DNA of 28,723 nucleotides from Chromera velia (taxonomy: Eukaryota > Sar > Chromeraceae): the NCBI GenBank assembly GCA_018398765.1, contig JAHBMJ010001268.1:1-28723 (forward strand), in the 5' to 3' direction. Shown here piece by piece: positions 1-9,350 of this stretch. A program made the position numbers and the translations under genes. The number at the start of each line of letters is the position of its first letter. Position 1 is the first letter of the stretch. The notes beneath the pieces were generated by a model that saw nothing but the letters and a program-made list of their open reading frames with translations, did not search any database and had not been told where the DNA came from.

Positions 1-212
1 ACGGGGTGTTTGAACTTCTTCATGGTCGACCAGAAGAGAACCATATACCTGGCCTTTTTTCGAACAACTTCAAAGACCGTCGTCTTCGGGGGGGCTTTGT
101 GTTCATCGATATGGTTGATGATGTTGTCAACTTTTGAATTCTGTTTTTTCACTGCAAGTGGGCATTTTTTGATAACCTCGTTCTCCGTAAGCCTCAGGGT
201 GTAGTCATTCAT
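1..212 (-). CDS. Possible partial coding region running off the left edge
   Basis: On the minus strand a reading frame is open from an ATG at 210-212 to the first base of the window, about 70 codons with no stop. The conceptual product starts MNDYTLRLTENEVIKK and is lysine-rich and hydrophilic, with a later stretch KKARYMVLFWSTMKKF. It has mixed amino-acid composition and no simple repeat, so it looks more protein-like than the other frames here. I recognise no domain. It may be an exon or a decayed mobile-element ORF. No splice signal or promoter was confirmed, so confidence is low. Confidence 0.3.
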   Translation of the reverse strand, partial: MNDYTLRLTENEVIKKCPLAVKKQNSKVDNIINHIDEHKAPPKTTVFEVVRKKARYMVLFWSTMKKFKHP

Positions 213-476
213 ATTCCTGCAAACATGTAAGTTCGCACGCTTCCAAAAACAGAGCAGTATAATGCAGAACAGAGCTTTACACATACACATCGTGCAGTTG
301 AGTTTGGGTCTCGGGCTTTGCGAAGGTGCAGTGTAATACACAAAACCAAAAGAGATCCGTATGGGCTTTGCATTTCATGATGCAGAGAAGAAACACCAAC
401 CCAGGGCTTTATGTGCAGTGCGATGCGGGCTTTGCAGACGTGGTGCGATAGAGCGTGCATACATCCGGGGCTTTGC
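92..476 (+). repeat. Irregular cluster of GGGCTTTG motifs
   Basis: The motif GGGCTTT(G/A) occurs at about 92, 313, 363, 404, 427 and 468, several times with GC following or TGCA nearby. Spacing is irregular (23-50 bases in the dense part), so this is a degenerate array and not a clean tandem repeat. A further copy follows a hairpin at 1412. No coding role is evident. Confidence 0.45.
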
Positions 477-528
477 AAAAGGTATGTACATACAGACTTA
501 CCATTCTTGCGATTCCGTCGGTTGCGAT

Positions 529-737
529 GGCCCCGGAGGGCGGAGCGAGGCTTGAAACATGTTTACATGGAGCTTTCCGCCCGGGGGGCACTTAATCCCC
601 CGCAACTCATAGCTGAGGCGACGCTCGCGTATGCATGTACACAGGCCCCGGCATGCCCTCACAACTTGACGCAGCGGGCGATGCATGCATGGCCCCACGG
701 AGGGCGGAGCTGTAATTCATTCATGCCCTCCGGGGCC
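529..737 (+). repeat. GC-rich repeat with inverted GGCCCC..GGAGGGC blocks
   Basis: GGCCCCGGAGGGCGGAGC at 529 recurs as GGCCCCACGGAGGGCGGAGC at 691, and its inverse TGCCCTCCGGGGCC lies at 724-737. A CCGGGGGGCACTTA block at 581-594 matches the end of a repeat unit at 26387-26416. The stretch is therefore part of a dispersed hairpin-forming repeat family seen on both sides of the window. Confidence 0.5.
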
Positions 738-1396
738 TTTGGAGTTGCGAGCAGAGCGAGCGGCTCTGTAACTATCCGATCTAAAGAACATGGGAACGGT
801 ACGTATAACGGGCAATTTTTTTAATAGTGGGTCGCGGCACCGCCATGCGTACACACCGAAAAAGCCAATCGTCCAGGCCTACGAAGACGGGTCCATTTAA
901 TCGCTCGTGATGATACGCTAGCACCTCCCCCCCATTAAAAAGTCAATTAAGCTTGCTCCCCCCATGGCCCCTCATTGTACCCGTCATATGGTTTGATCTG
1001 AAATTTACGTAGTCAAATGTATAGCTGGCTATTTTTTTTTTGGGAAGTAAGTCTAGGTAGAAGTTTTGAATGCGTCTCTCCTAAATACCCCTAAATGGAG
1101 ACACGGCATGCGTACTAAAGACTTAATTAACCAAATTTGAATTGCACATCTTCAAATGATAATGATGATGATGTATGAGGTTAAAACCGGTGAATTATAT
1201 AGGCTCTGGCCAACCTACTATTTCCTGCCTAGATTTCAAAAAAGTAAGAGTAAACTTTGTAGCCATGAACAGAAAAATATATTAGAATGTTCCCCCATTC
1301 ATCATATTGCAATTAATGTTCTATTTTTTGAAAAAAACACCTCCCTAACACTACAAGCCACTTAAATGTGAATTCACTCTCATGGATAGCTTTTAT
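738..1396. other. Gene-poor stretch, AT-richer from about 900
   Basis: I see no supported exon, RNA gene or clear repeat here. Reading frames are short, and none shows family similarity or a compatible GCAG / GTNNG splice pair with phase. The sequence becomes AT-rich towards 1100-1370. Confidence 0.4.
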
Positions 1397-1498
1397 CCGT
1401 GCCGCAGGCACGGGCTTTATCTTAAAACTCTCCGCCGCAGGCATGGACAGTGTCTTAAAAGTTCGCGCCACAGGCGTGGATTAATTCTTAAAAGACAA
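1397..1498. repeat. Three degenerate ~35-nt units with hairpin cores
   Basis: A perfect inverted repeat CCGTGCC-GCA-GGCACGG (1397-1413) is followed by two degenerate copies, TCCGCCGCAGGCATGGA (from about 1431) and CGCGCCACAGGCGTG (from about 1466). Each unit is followed by CTTAAAA(C/G). The unit is a short GC hairpin with an AT-rich spacer repeated three times. Function is unknown. Confidence 0.5.
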
Positions 1499-1716
1499 AG
1501 TCGCATATGCAGATGAACTTGAAAATTTCTGTTTCAAGCGGTTTGAAGTGGCTTGTAGTATCAGGAAGGTAGAAAAAAATATAAATTATCCAATTCACTC
1601 GAAGTACTATAGGCTGTTCAATGAATATAATTAACTGTGATCATAATCACAATGATTAATTGTGCAAAAAATATTATTTTTTACTATTTTTACATACTAG
1701 TGTTCGATTTACAAAA

Positions 1717-1962
1717 AAATTCTCGTGGCCCATCCACTCTGGAAAAATTGGTAAGGGGTCTTCAGTTCGGGAATATTTGGTATTGAAGACTAGAGAAAAT
1801 TAGCCTTCGATGGGTCAGATGTTTTGATTTTAGCAGTGTTTTTTGCTTTATTTGAGCCTTTGTGGGAAAGTTTGGCAAGGGGGGGGCAAAAAAGAGAAAA
1901 TTTGGCAGGGGGCTTAAAGTTCTGGTACCAAAAATTCCCGAGTGGATAGGCCACGAAAATTT
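1717..1962. mobile_element. MITE-like foldback element with 37-bp terminal inverted repeats
   Basis: The sequence at 1717-1753 (core TCGTGGCCCATCCACTC) matches the reverse complement of 1926-1962 (core TCGTGGCCTATCCACTC) over 37 positions, with about half a dozen mismatches by eye. The ends enclose about 170 bp that have no credible coding capacity. A short non-coding element with long imperfect terminal inverted repeats fits a MITE or foldback element. I did not identify a target-site duplication, so the superfamily is open. Confidence 0.5.
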
Positions 1963-2442
1963 TACTGCTGCTCTAGCTGCTGCTATAGAAAAGAAACTTA
2001 TAGTAATAGATTGATACATACTTTTTAAGCCAGCTAGATGTTATTTTATACAAAAGTTCGATACTTATTTTCGCTTATTTTGTTGAATGTTCAGGATAAA
2101 ATTGCAGAGTGTACCGAGAATTGCTTAATTTAAGAATATTTAAGATCTTAAATCACTTAAGATTATTTATTATGACTGCCAGAGTAAATCATTTCATCAG
2201 TTATGAATCTTATAATCTTTTTACACATGTAGCTTTTTGACTTTTCATTCACAAAATCTACTTAAATGTATTGGATTGTAGCCTAGCGTTGTGTAAAACT
2301 TAAGAATTGGTGGATTAATTAAGATAAAATAAGAATATTTCAAATTCAGGTTCTAAGTATCCATTGGTGTGGCACTGTGTGAATAAGATTTTTGTTCGGG
2401 AATCCTGCAATTCACTGCTAGATATCGGCTTTCACCAATAAA
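1963..2442. other. AT-rich stretch without a recognised gene
   Basis: AT-rich sequence with many short TTAAG / CTTAA strings. No reading frame of interest and no clear repeat beyond low complexity. Confidence 0.4.
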
Positions 2443-2656
2443 GATGATTAGGGTTTTTGCTATGTATGATAAAATGATGATCGAGAGTTTTGTTATGCAT
2501 GCCGCGTCCCCACATATGAGGGGCGGATCTAGCTTAGTTTGTCCGAAGGTTCCACTTTTTCCTGTTAGTCTCGATTCTAGTCTCCTACAGCTTATTGATC
2601 AAAATGGTGTGCCAATGATTGATGATTGAGGTTTTTGTTATGCATGCCGCGTCCCC
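2443..2656 (+). repeat. Dispersed repeat, three forward copies
   Basis: A unit reading GTTTTTGTTATGCATGCCGC followed by GTCCCC is present at 2631-2656, and nearly identically at 2486-2511, where it continues into a near-palindrome (CCCCACATATGAGGGG). A more degenerate copy (GATTAGGGTTTTTGCTATG) starts near 2449. An inverted copy lies at 24265-24312, more than 21 kb away, so this is a dispersed family and not only a local duplication. Confidence 0.6.
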
Positions 2657-2675
2657 GTGCCAATGATTCATTGCG

Positions 2676-2753
2676 ATGAGCCTGCCTAAGCTGGCCGGCG
2701 GCTCGCGCGAGCTGGTGAAGGCACACCAGTGCGGCGCCACCCCGCCCATCTGA
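2676..2753 (+). other. Short GC-rich ORF fragment inside AT-rich repeats
   Basis: A 25-codon frame (MSLPKLAGGSRELVKAHQCG, then five residues) with very high GC at third codon positions sits between AT-rich sequences immediately after a dispersed repeat. Codon use is unlike the surroundings. It could be a captured exon fragment or chance. I recognise no family. Confidence 0.25.
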
Positions 2754-3107
2754 AAGTCAAGCTCTGTATCGGTGTAAAACTTTTTTTTTGTGAATTTTAA
2801 TTTGATTAATTTGATGTACTTTATTTTTTTGCCAGCAAGCTTATAATTATATATTCCAGCTGATTTTGCCCGCCAGCTCTCGATCGATCGTTCACGAGCT
2901 TTGATCGTCTTTCATTGTGGCTTGCAGATCAAAGTCTCTTTGCACACAAAAAAGACTTCACAGACAGAGAGGAATAAGAGTAAGAAGAACTTAAAGCAGC
3001 CGTCGACAGCCTCTCTCAATCGACAGATTTGTCTCACCCCTACGCGGTCTCGCTTGCTGAACTTCTCCCTACCTGCCTGCCTGCCAGACTCAGTTCTTCT
3101 GACCAAG
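2754..3107 (+). promoter_or_regulatory. 5' flank and likely 5' UTR of the mini-exon gene
   Basis: No coding feature is seen. The stretch holds T-rich DNA, then a GATCGATCG string near 2882, and then pyrimidine-rich sequence running into the ATG at 3108. No TATA box or other defined core promoter element can be assigned with confidence. An upstream GCAG near 2925 could be the acceptor of a 5' UTR intron, which cannot be decided here. Confidence 0.3.
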
Positions 3108-4101
3108 ATGCCGGCGTTTTCGAAGTTCGTTTTTGGCGTGGTGGCAGTTGTCATCGCTGCACAAGCAGAGACTCTCGCTAAGAAGAACAAAGACAAAGGT
3201 CGGTCTGCCCGCCGAATGCACCCTCCTACATATGTACCTACGTAGCTCTCTTCCCACCAAGCATGCATTCCACCGTTCTACCGATACAAGGAGAAGACGG
3301 CGTGAATGTCATCTCCTTACCGCTCCACTTCTTGTCAATGCGTTTTCACGTGTCCCCTGTGGATCCTTCTTATCGAGTCTCAAAGACCTCTTCTTTCTTT
3401 TGATTGGCTCTCACTCGATCTATAGCCAATCATCGATCCTTGCACACGCATGGGATTTCAGCACGCATGCACCGATACAAGTGTCTGTAGAGCAAGGCAA
3501 GCAAGCACCCCTAATTTGACACAGATCTATGGACAGGGGTGGGCAAAGAAAGAAACCTCCTTCCCAAACAAGTGAAGGAACAGTCTCAAGATCACACTCA
3601 TGCTGCTTTTGATAGTATATATGTGTATATATTCATTTGACTGTCAATGGTGATCGTTTTCTGTCAAGGACCTTCCTTCTTTCCTTCCTTCCTTCCTTCC
3701 TTCCTTCCTTCCTTTCTTCCTTCCTTCCTTCCTTCCTCTTTCCCTTCTTTCTTTCTTTCTTCCTTTTTTCCTTTCTTTTTTTCTTTCTTTTTTTCTTTCT
3801 CTCTTTCGCCCTCTTTGTGTCTAACTTCGCACCTTTGAGTCTGTACCCGTGCCCGATGACGGTGGCCTGAGTGCCCCCCCTTGAGTGCCCCCCTTTCTCT
3901 CTCTGTCTGTGGCTCTATGACCGGTCGTGCATGCGTCGTGACAGTCTCTCCTTGAGGACATCTTTGTCTGTTCCAGTGATTGCAGTTGTGTTTTCCGTTT
4001 CTCTCCTCGTGTCTGTTTGCAGCGGTGGTGTACGCAGCCCATACCAACAACTTCGGTCTCGTCAGACGTAAGTGCGTGGGCTTGTCCATCAGTTTGCTCA
4101 G

Positions 4102-4132
<31 letters not shown>

Positions 4133-5867
4133 CTGTGTTTGCGCTCTCTTTTTGTACGGCTTTGCGGAGTATTGCGCGTCGTTAGGTTTTGTCTACATTC
4201 TTTCTGATGTAACGTAACGTGGCCGCTCTGCGTTTGGCTTTTATGACATCCTGAACTCCCCCCCTCCCCAAAAAATCGTGATTCGTTGGAGGGAAAGGGT
4301 ACGTCCCAATGAGAGATGTCTTGGTGGCGAAGTTCCCATCGCAGTTTTGCGCTTCCGTGTTTTGCTTTCGTGTCGTGTGACGACAATTTCTGTCGTTTGA
4401 TTGCAGTCAGTGTTTCTCCTGAATGCGCTGTCTTGCTTTCTAGCTCCGTCTGTCATTCACAAGGCTTGGCTATTGTCAACCAGCAGCTGTGTTGTTTCTC
4501 TGAATAGTCCTCCAGTCCTCTCGGGTCTTTGTGCGTTTACATGAGTCACACCATCCAGCTGGGCTGCAGAACAGAAGGCAAACTCGGAGGAATGATACTC
4601 AATTGAAACTTTACTGAATGCATGCATGAATGCAGCTAACAGCTCACTGACTGCAGTAAACACGGCAGGTCGGTCAGCTCATGCATTTATTTCACACAGG
4701 ACTCTCCCGACAGGAAGGACTCATTCATTGTGTCGACCTTGGGGGTTTGTCGAAGGAAGAAGAGAGGGAAAAAATGCTGCTGTGGATACGAATGCTAACC
4801 TTTTGCTGCCCTTTTCTTTATTTTCTTTTCCATACTCCGATTTCGTCTTCAGTGTCCACTTACTTGCATTTTCTTTCGTTGGTGTTCATCTCGTATGGTT
4901 GTACATGGGATCATGCAGACAAGGCTCGATCGCTCGACGCACAGCGCTTAGCAAACAAACAAAGAACGCATGGCTGCTGCATGGCCTCATTCGGACACAA
5001 TCTAGAGGCATCCCTCTCATCTGGTCTTTAGACTTGGAGGCGTGTAAAGCCAACGAATATACGTATGCACAATTGAGTTCATTCTATGCATGGATCTTTC
5101 TTCGTATGCTTGCCTGCTTAATTGCAGCTCTGGCCCCCACCACCTGGACCTCCACTGCAAGTCAGTCGGCATGCCGGCCCCAATTCCTTCTTCATGCCTA
5201 TCGCTCGCTCTGTCTCCTCTCCCTTTTTCTATACATCTATGCAGTCGGATGTTGTGACGAGCAGCGCTTGTGAGCACGTGTATGTAAGTCCTCCTCTGGT
5301 TGATTGTAACTAAATCTGCGGGTCGATTGGGGCGAAAAAGATCATCAGAACTGAATGGGTGCACATGTATTGACAGACAGGCAAAAGGATGTCCATGTAT
5401 TCGACTGGTTTCCTTTTGCATCCTTTGAGCAACCCCATTTTGGACTTTTCTTCCTTCCCCCCTGTGATTTCATTTTTTGTGTGCAGAGTTGCCCGCGGTC
5501 CCTCTCAAATATGTTGCCCGTCAGTCGGCAGCTCTTGTCCTTTCTCGACATGCAGACTTGCTTTATTTAGCTCTTTTGTCTTGTCTGTAGCTGCGGCTTT
5601 TCTTCTCCTGCATTTCTGTCACTCCGTTGGGCTCTTGTGTGTGCTGCACAGCTCCAGTTCTTGAGTCATTTGGTTATTTTTTGTTCGGCCGGTCTACCGA
5701 TTTCTTTCATCCATTCACCCCCCTTCGTTCATTCATTCATTCATTCATTCATTCACTCATTCATTCATTCATTCATTCATTCATTCATTCATTCATTCAT
5801 TCACCAAGTCGGTCGATCACTCAGCATGTCTTTTCTGCTCCATTCTCGTTATCTCTCTGTTTCTCTC

Positions 5868-5906
<39 letters not shown>

Positions 5907-6139
5907 TGTGTGTGTGTGTGTGTGGAAAGGGGGTGCATCTATCGACCCGTCCTGAAAAGACGAGGAGAGGAGAGGAGAGGAGAGGAGAGGAGAAGAACTA
6001 ATTACAACACTCATGCAGTCTCTCTATGATGTGCCTGATGCGTTGTCTCATGTCTGTCCTCTCTGGCCTCCCTTCTTTCTTCTGATTCGATCGCAGGCCC
6101 CGGAGCAACCCCATTGACTCAAGTTGCCAGTCAGTGACA

Positions 6140-6175
<36 letters not shown>

Positions 6176-8674
6176 GTCTGGAGAGAGAGACGGAGTTGAC
6201 GAAACGGTGTATGCATGCATATCATTTGATGCACCAAATAAACAGCAGAAAGAAACAAAGAAAGAAAGAGAACAAATTGGAGGGAGGGACAAGAACCGAA
6301 ATTCCGGGACGAAAGGAAATTTAAACCTTGCGCGAGAGAGTCTCTTTTCTTTCGTTCTTGTTCAGACATTGATCGATCGGACTAATTGCTCGAATGCCCG
6401 AGTTCCTCTTTGATCACTCACTGCCTCGTTTCCTTCCTCATCTTCTTTGCATGTCGTCTCTTGTTTTCTTTTCAAAACTCCGTGTATGCGTTTCCCTTTC
6501 AATCAATAAGGCGTTCTATGGATGCATCGGTGGATTGACGCACGCAAAGACGCATTAAAATTGTGTGCGTCATTTTCCCTGCGTGCGTCATTTCTCTTTC
6601 AATCAAGCATTCTGTAGATGCATCGATCGATGGATAAACGAATAAACGAACAAAAACACATGCATGCAGCAGCAACTTGAATGCATGAAATCATCAACTT
6701 GTGTTTGTAAATGAATGAATTTGCAGCGCCCTCCTCCGTCACGGTTGAGCATCTCGCAAGTGAGTCAGTTAGCCTGTGCACAGAGAGAAAGAGAGAGAGA
6801 GAGAGAGAGAGTCTCCGACTTGATCTGCCTGCCTGCCTGCGCACATTCAAATCATGCATGGCAGATCGAACACGACAGTTAACTCAAGAGATTTGCCCAC
6901 GGGACTTAGCGCCTGCATCAAGCACAGGGGGAAAGGAAAAGCAAAACGTTTTGCAAGCCGCACGCAAAGAATCAGTTGTTAAGGTGTGATGCATAGGGTA
7001 CAGAAACGATCGAAGGACACTGGGGAGCGATTGTGATTGAAAGTTTGGTCACTTAAATATCTGTTTGATAAAAGGATTTCATGCTTCATTCATTGACTTA
7101 ATTGCTGGCTGGCTGTTTGGTTAATTGTGTGGCTGCAGGGACCGGCCCCCTGGAAGTCACCCAGATGGCTCGTCAGTCCTCCCTTGTGATTGTTTTTCTT
7201 GTTTCTCTTCGCTCTTGTTTTAATCGGTTTTTTGCTTTGACCGATCATTCCTTATTCCATTTCCTCTGCATCTATCAAGATTTCTGACGATTAATTTTTC
7301 CTTTTCTTCCGTTTTATCTTTTCTTCCGCGTCGCGTTGTGTATCCACTCGCGCAGATTCTTCCGGCCCTGCGCCAATTTCGTTTTGGACTTGTTTTTTCT
7401 GCCTGCCTGTTCACTCCTCTCTTCCTTACAATACACAAATCTCTCCTTGCGAGCATTCAGAGTCGTGCAGCAATGATTTCAGTCGGCATGCACTTCACAT
7501 TCGTGCACTTTCACTTCATCCTGTATGTCCAACTGTGTTTCTTTCTTTCTCTCTGCCTGCCTGTCTGTCTAACACCCTTTCTGGGTGCACGTCCGCAGAT
7601 CCTCTCCAGGTCGACATGGAGCACATCGCTCGTCAGTCGGTCGTCTCTCCCTCCCTCCCTCCCTCCCTTCTGCATTGCCTCAATCCTTCCATACGATCCC
7701 CCTTACCACATGTACCTGCTTCTTTGTGCCTCTCCCGAGGTGACTCGCTCTTTGTCCTTCGTCTCCGTTTTCCCCTTTGCTGTCTCCGACCTCTTCTTAT
7801 CCCTGTACGCCACTCTTGTGGTCCCTCCTTTTTTCTTTCTGCAGTGTCTTTCTTCTTTTCACGATGAATATAGAATTCGTTTCAACTGCACGAAAGGGCC
7901 CGCGGGGGCCTCCCTCTGGCTGCAGTCCGCTCTTATTTATAGCCCTGGTGTAATGCACGGGAGGGAACACGCTGCCGTCTGTTTTTTTCTTTTTTTCGAT
8001 CCCGATCTGTTGCCACATGCAAGCCCTGCAGGCATGCCGATAGATGAACGAACGTATTTGATTTATTGATTGATTGATTGATTGCAGAGGCCCCTCCTCT
8101 GATGCTCAACACCGAAGTCGTGCGAACGGGTGAGTGAAGAAGCGTGGGTGTGAGTCAGTAAGCTCCAAGGAATCTCTCTTTCTTGCTTCAACGATTTCTG
8201 CTTCTGGCATTGCTGTCGCTCTCACCTTTCTTTCTTTCTTTCTTTCTTTCCGTCTCTGTTTCAAACATAACCATTTATTTGTTGTATTGCTTCCTTCTTT
8301 GCCCTCAAACTTTAAAGTCGACATAGACAGATCGATGTGTCGTTTCTCCACTCAAACTCCGAACAAAGGGCAGACCGTCATTCCTTTCCGTGTGTGCCTG
8401 TCTTCTCACTTGTCTGTCCTCTCTTTGCAATTGGACTTGAGTTTGCTTGGACTTGCGGTGTCTTTTGAACTCAAGGACAGCATATTCAGTCGCTGCACAT
8501 GCTCATCCTTACCTACAACCTTCTGTCTACTTGCTATTTGTCTGCAGGAAATCCTTTGTCGACAGTTCTTTCTGTCACGCCCAGAGGTATGCATCCGTGT
8601 TCTCTCTCTCTGTCGTCACTTTTTTTGGCGTCCCTTCCCTTCCCCGGCCTTTTGTTTCTTTTCTTCCATATGCA

Positions 8675-8716
<42 letters not shown>

Positions 8717-9350
8717 CCCGGCCCCCATCGATTTCCTTCCATAACCTTCCTTGCTCTCGTCTTTCTGCCCTTGTCCACTCCTTTCTTTCTCTGCCTGCGC
8801 ATGCATCTGCTTTTTCTTTCTACTCCAGCACCCTTTTATTTCGTCTCCTCTCCTCTCCTCTCCTCTCTCTTCCTGTGCAGTTGTCGGCACCACAGTTGCC
8901 ACCGTCCCTGTGGCCACACCCATCACCACACTCCAACGCACAGCAGCAAACACTCAGCCTTCTGGACAGCAGCCCAGTGGACCCCTTCTCTCCAACGGCA
9001 TGATGATGAAGGCACAGCAGGGAGCAGCCGCGGGCTTTGTGGATGGCACCGCCGCCCCCACCCAACAGCAGCAGCCTGCAGCAGCGGTGCCCATGCCGAT
9101 GATGCAGGGGGGCATGACCTCCCAGCCGCCCATGTCTGCAGCCATGATGCCCCCGTCGGCCCTCCCCACCGGCCCCCTGCCCCCCCCCTCTGTGGCAGAT
9201 CTGGGTGGAGACAAAGAGTTGGACAGCGACATTGAAGCCTCCCTCGCCCAGATGGGAATCGAGGAAGGCCCGAAGGATTCTGATGGGGAGGAATTTGCTG
9301 CAAGGGTCATCAACGACACTACACCGATGGCAAGGTTGTTCCGGACTTGA
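3108..9350 (+). CDS. Secreted protein gene built from tandem 33-nt phase-1 mini-exons (12 exons, 305 aa)
   Basis: I recognise no family. Rebuilt exons: 3108-3198, 4023-4067, 4636-4668, 5128-5160, 5487-5519, 6097-6129, 6727-6759, 7139-7171, 7599-7631, 8088-8129, 8548-8586, 8881-9350. They sum to 918 nt with an open frame. All 11 introns are phase 1, all acceptors end GCAG and all donors have G at +5. Exon 1 encodes a signal peptide (MPAFSKFVFGVVAVVIAAQA), so the product probably enters the secretory route. Exons 3-9 are each exactly 33 nt and add 11 residues, usually ending in an aliphatic residue plus Ala. Exons 10 and 11 (42 and 39 nt) add related longer units. The last exon gives a Thr/Val, then Gln/Met/Pro-rich, low-complexity tail with an acidic patch (KELDSDIEASLAQMGIEE) and ends at TGA 9348-9350. 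Introns are rich in CT, GT and ATTC repeats. The splicing is inferred and untested by transcripts; exon 3 and exon 4 are the least certain. Confidence 0.72.
3664..3838 (+). repeat. CTTCC / CTTT polypyrimidine tract in intron 1
   Basis: A nearly pure C/T tract of about 170 bases made of TTCC, TTTC and TTTTC units. It lies in intron 1 of the mini-exon gene with the pyrimidine strand in the sense orientation. The long Ser/Phe/Pro reading frames across it, and the Lys/Glu/Gly frame opposite, are by-products of the repeat. Confidence 0.9.
4101..4132 (+). repeat. ATTG tetranucleotide repeat
   Basis: About seven copies of ATTG / TTGA in intron 2 of the mini-exon gene. A shorter ATTG run (8066-8083) abuts the acceptor of exon 10. 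Confidence 0.9.
5245..5283 (+). other. Candidate unused or poison exon in intron 4
   Basis: A 39-nt segment is bounded by a good acceptor (CTATGCAG) and a strong donor (GTAAGT), in line with the splice grammar of this gene. Read in the phase dictated by the preceding exon it meets TGA after nine codons. It is therefore not part of the main model, but could be a cryptic exon or one whose inclusion truncates the protein. Confidence 0.3.
5727..5993 (+). repeat. Microsatellite cluster: ATTC, CT, GT and GAGAG units
   Basis: In the intron between exons 5 and 6, consecutive arrays of ATTC (5727-5802), CT (5875-5901), GT (5906-5924) and GAGAG (about 5961-5992) are found. The long reading frames over this stretch are repeat artefacts. 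Confidence 0.9.
6143..6172 (+). repeat. CT dinucleotide repeat
   Basis: CT array shortly after the donor of exon 6 (6097-6129), in the intron of the mini-exon gene. A GA array of similar size is at 6783-6812 and another CT array at 8681-8712. Confidence 0.9.

Larger units (their letters stand above)
4636..7631 (+). repeat. Array of seven 33-nt exons encoding 11-residue repeats
   Basis: The seven exons begin with two bases of a codon and end with one base of the next. Conceptual units, with the split residue first: P-NSSLTAVNTA, A-LAPTTWTSTA, K-LPAVPLKYVA, R-PGATPLTQVA, T-PSSVTVEHLA, R-TGPLEVTQMA, H-PLQVDMEHIA. Shared features are Pro/Thr/Val content, a hydrophobic core and a C-terminal [VLIMT]A, with the codon for Ala lying next to the donor. 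Five of the seven donors are GTCAGT, one is GTCGGT and one is GTGAGT. Introns between them are about 0.3-0.6 kb and unrelated apart from simple repeats. This looks like repeated exon duplication followed by divergence. Confidence 0.68.

Noticed and set aside
411-824. 137-codon plus-strand ORF
   Set aside because: It lies across GC-rich repeat blocks and has no domain-like composition or splice support.
3664-4386. Long minus-strand ORF opposite intron 1
   Set aside because: Lys/Glu/Gly runs come from the CTTCC tract; it overlaps exon 2 of the gene on the other strand.
4407-4447. Possible exon in intron 2 (GCAG ... GTCTGT)
   Set aside because: Its length of 41 nt breaks the phase needed by the next exon.
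4657-4668. 12-nt microexon ending at the donor 4669
   Set aside because: It keeps phase and has GCAG before it, but the upstream GCAG at 4632-4635 gives a 33-nt exon with the same donor that matches the length and sequence pattern of the other units.
7338-8069. 243-codon plus-strand ORF
   Set aside because: Pyrimidine-rich intron sequence with few stops; the real coding part is only the 33-nt exon at 7599-7631, in another frame.
8134-9235. Long overlapping plus-strand ORFs in other frames
   Set aside because: They are shadows of introns and of the last exon (8881-9350).
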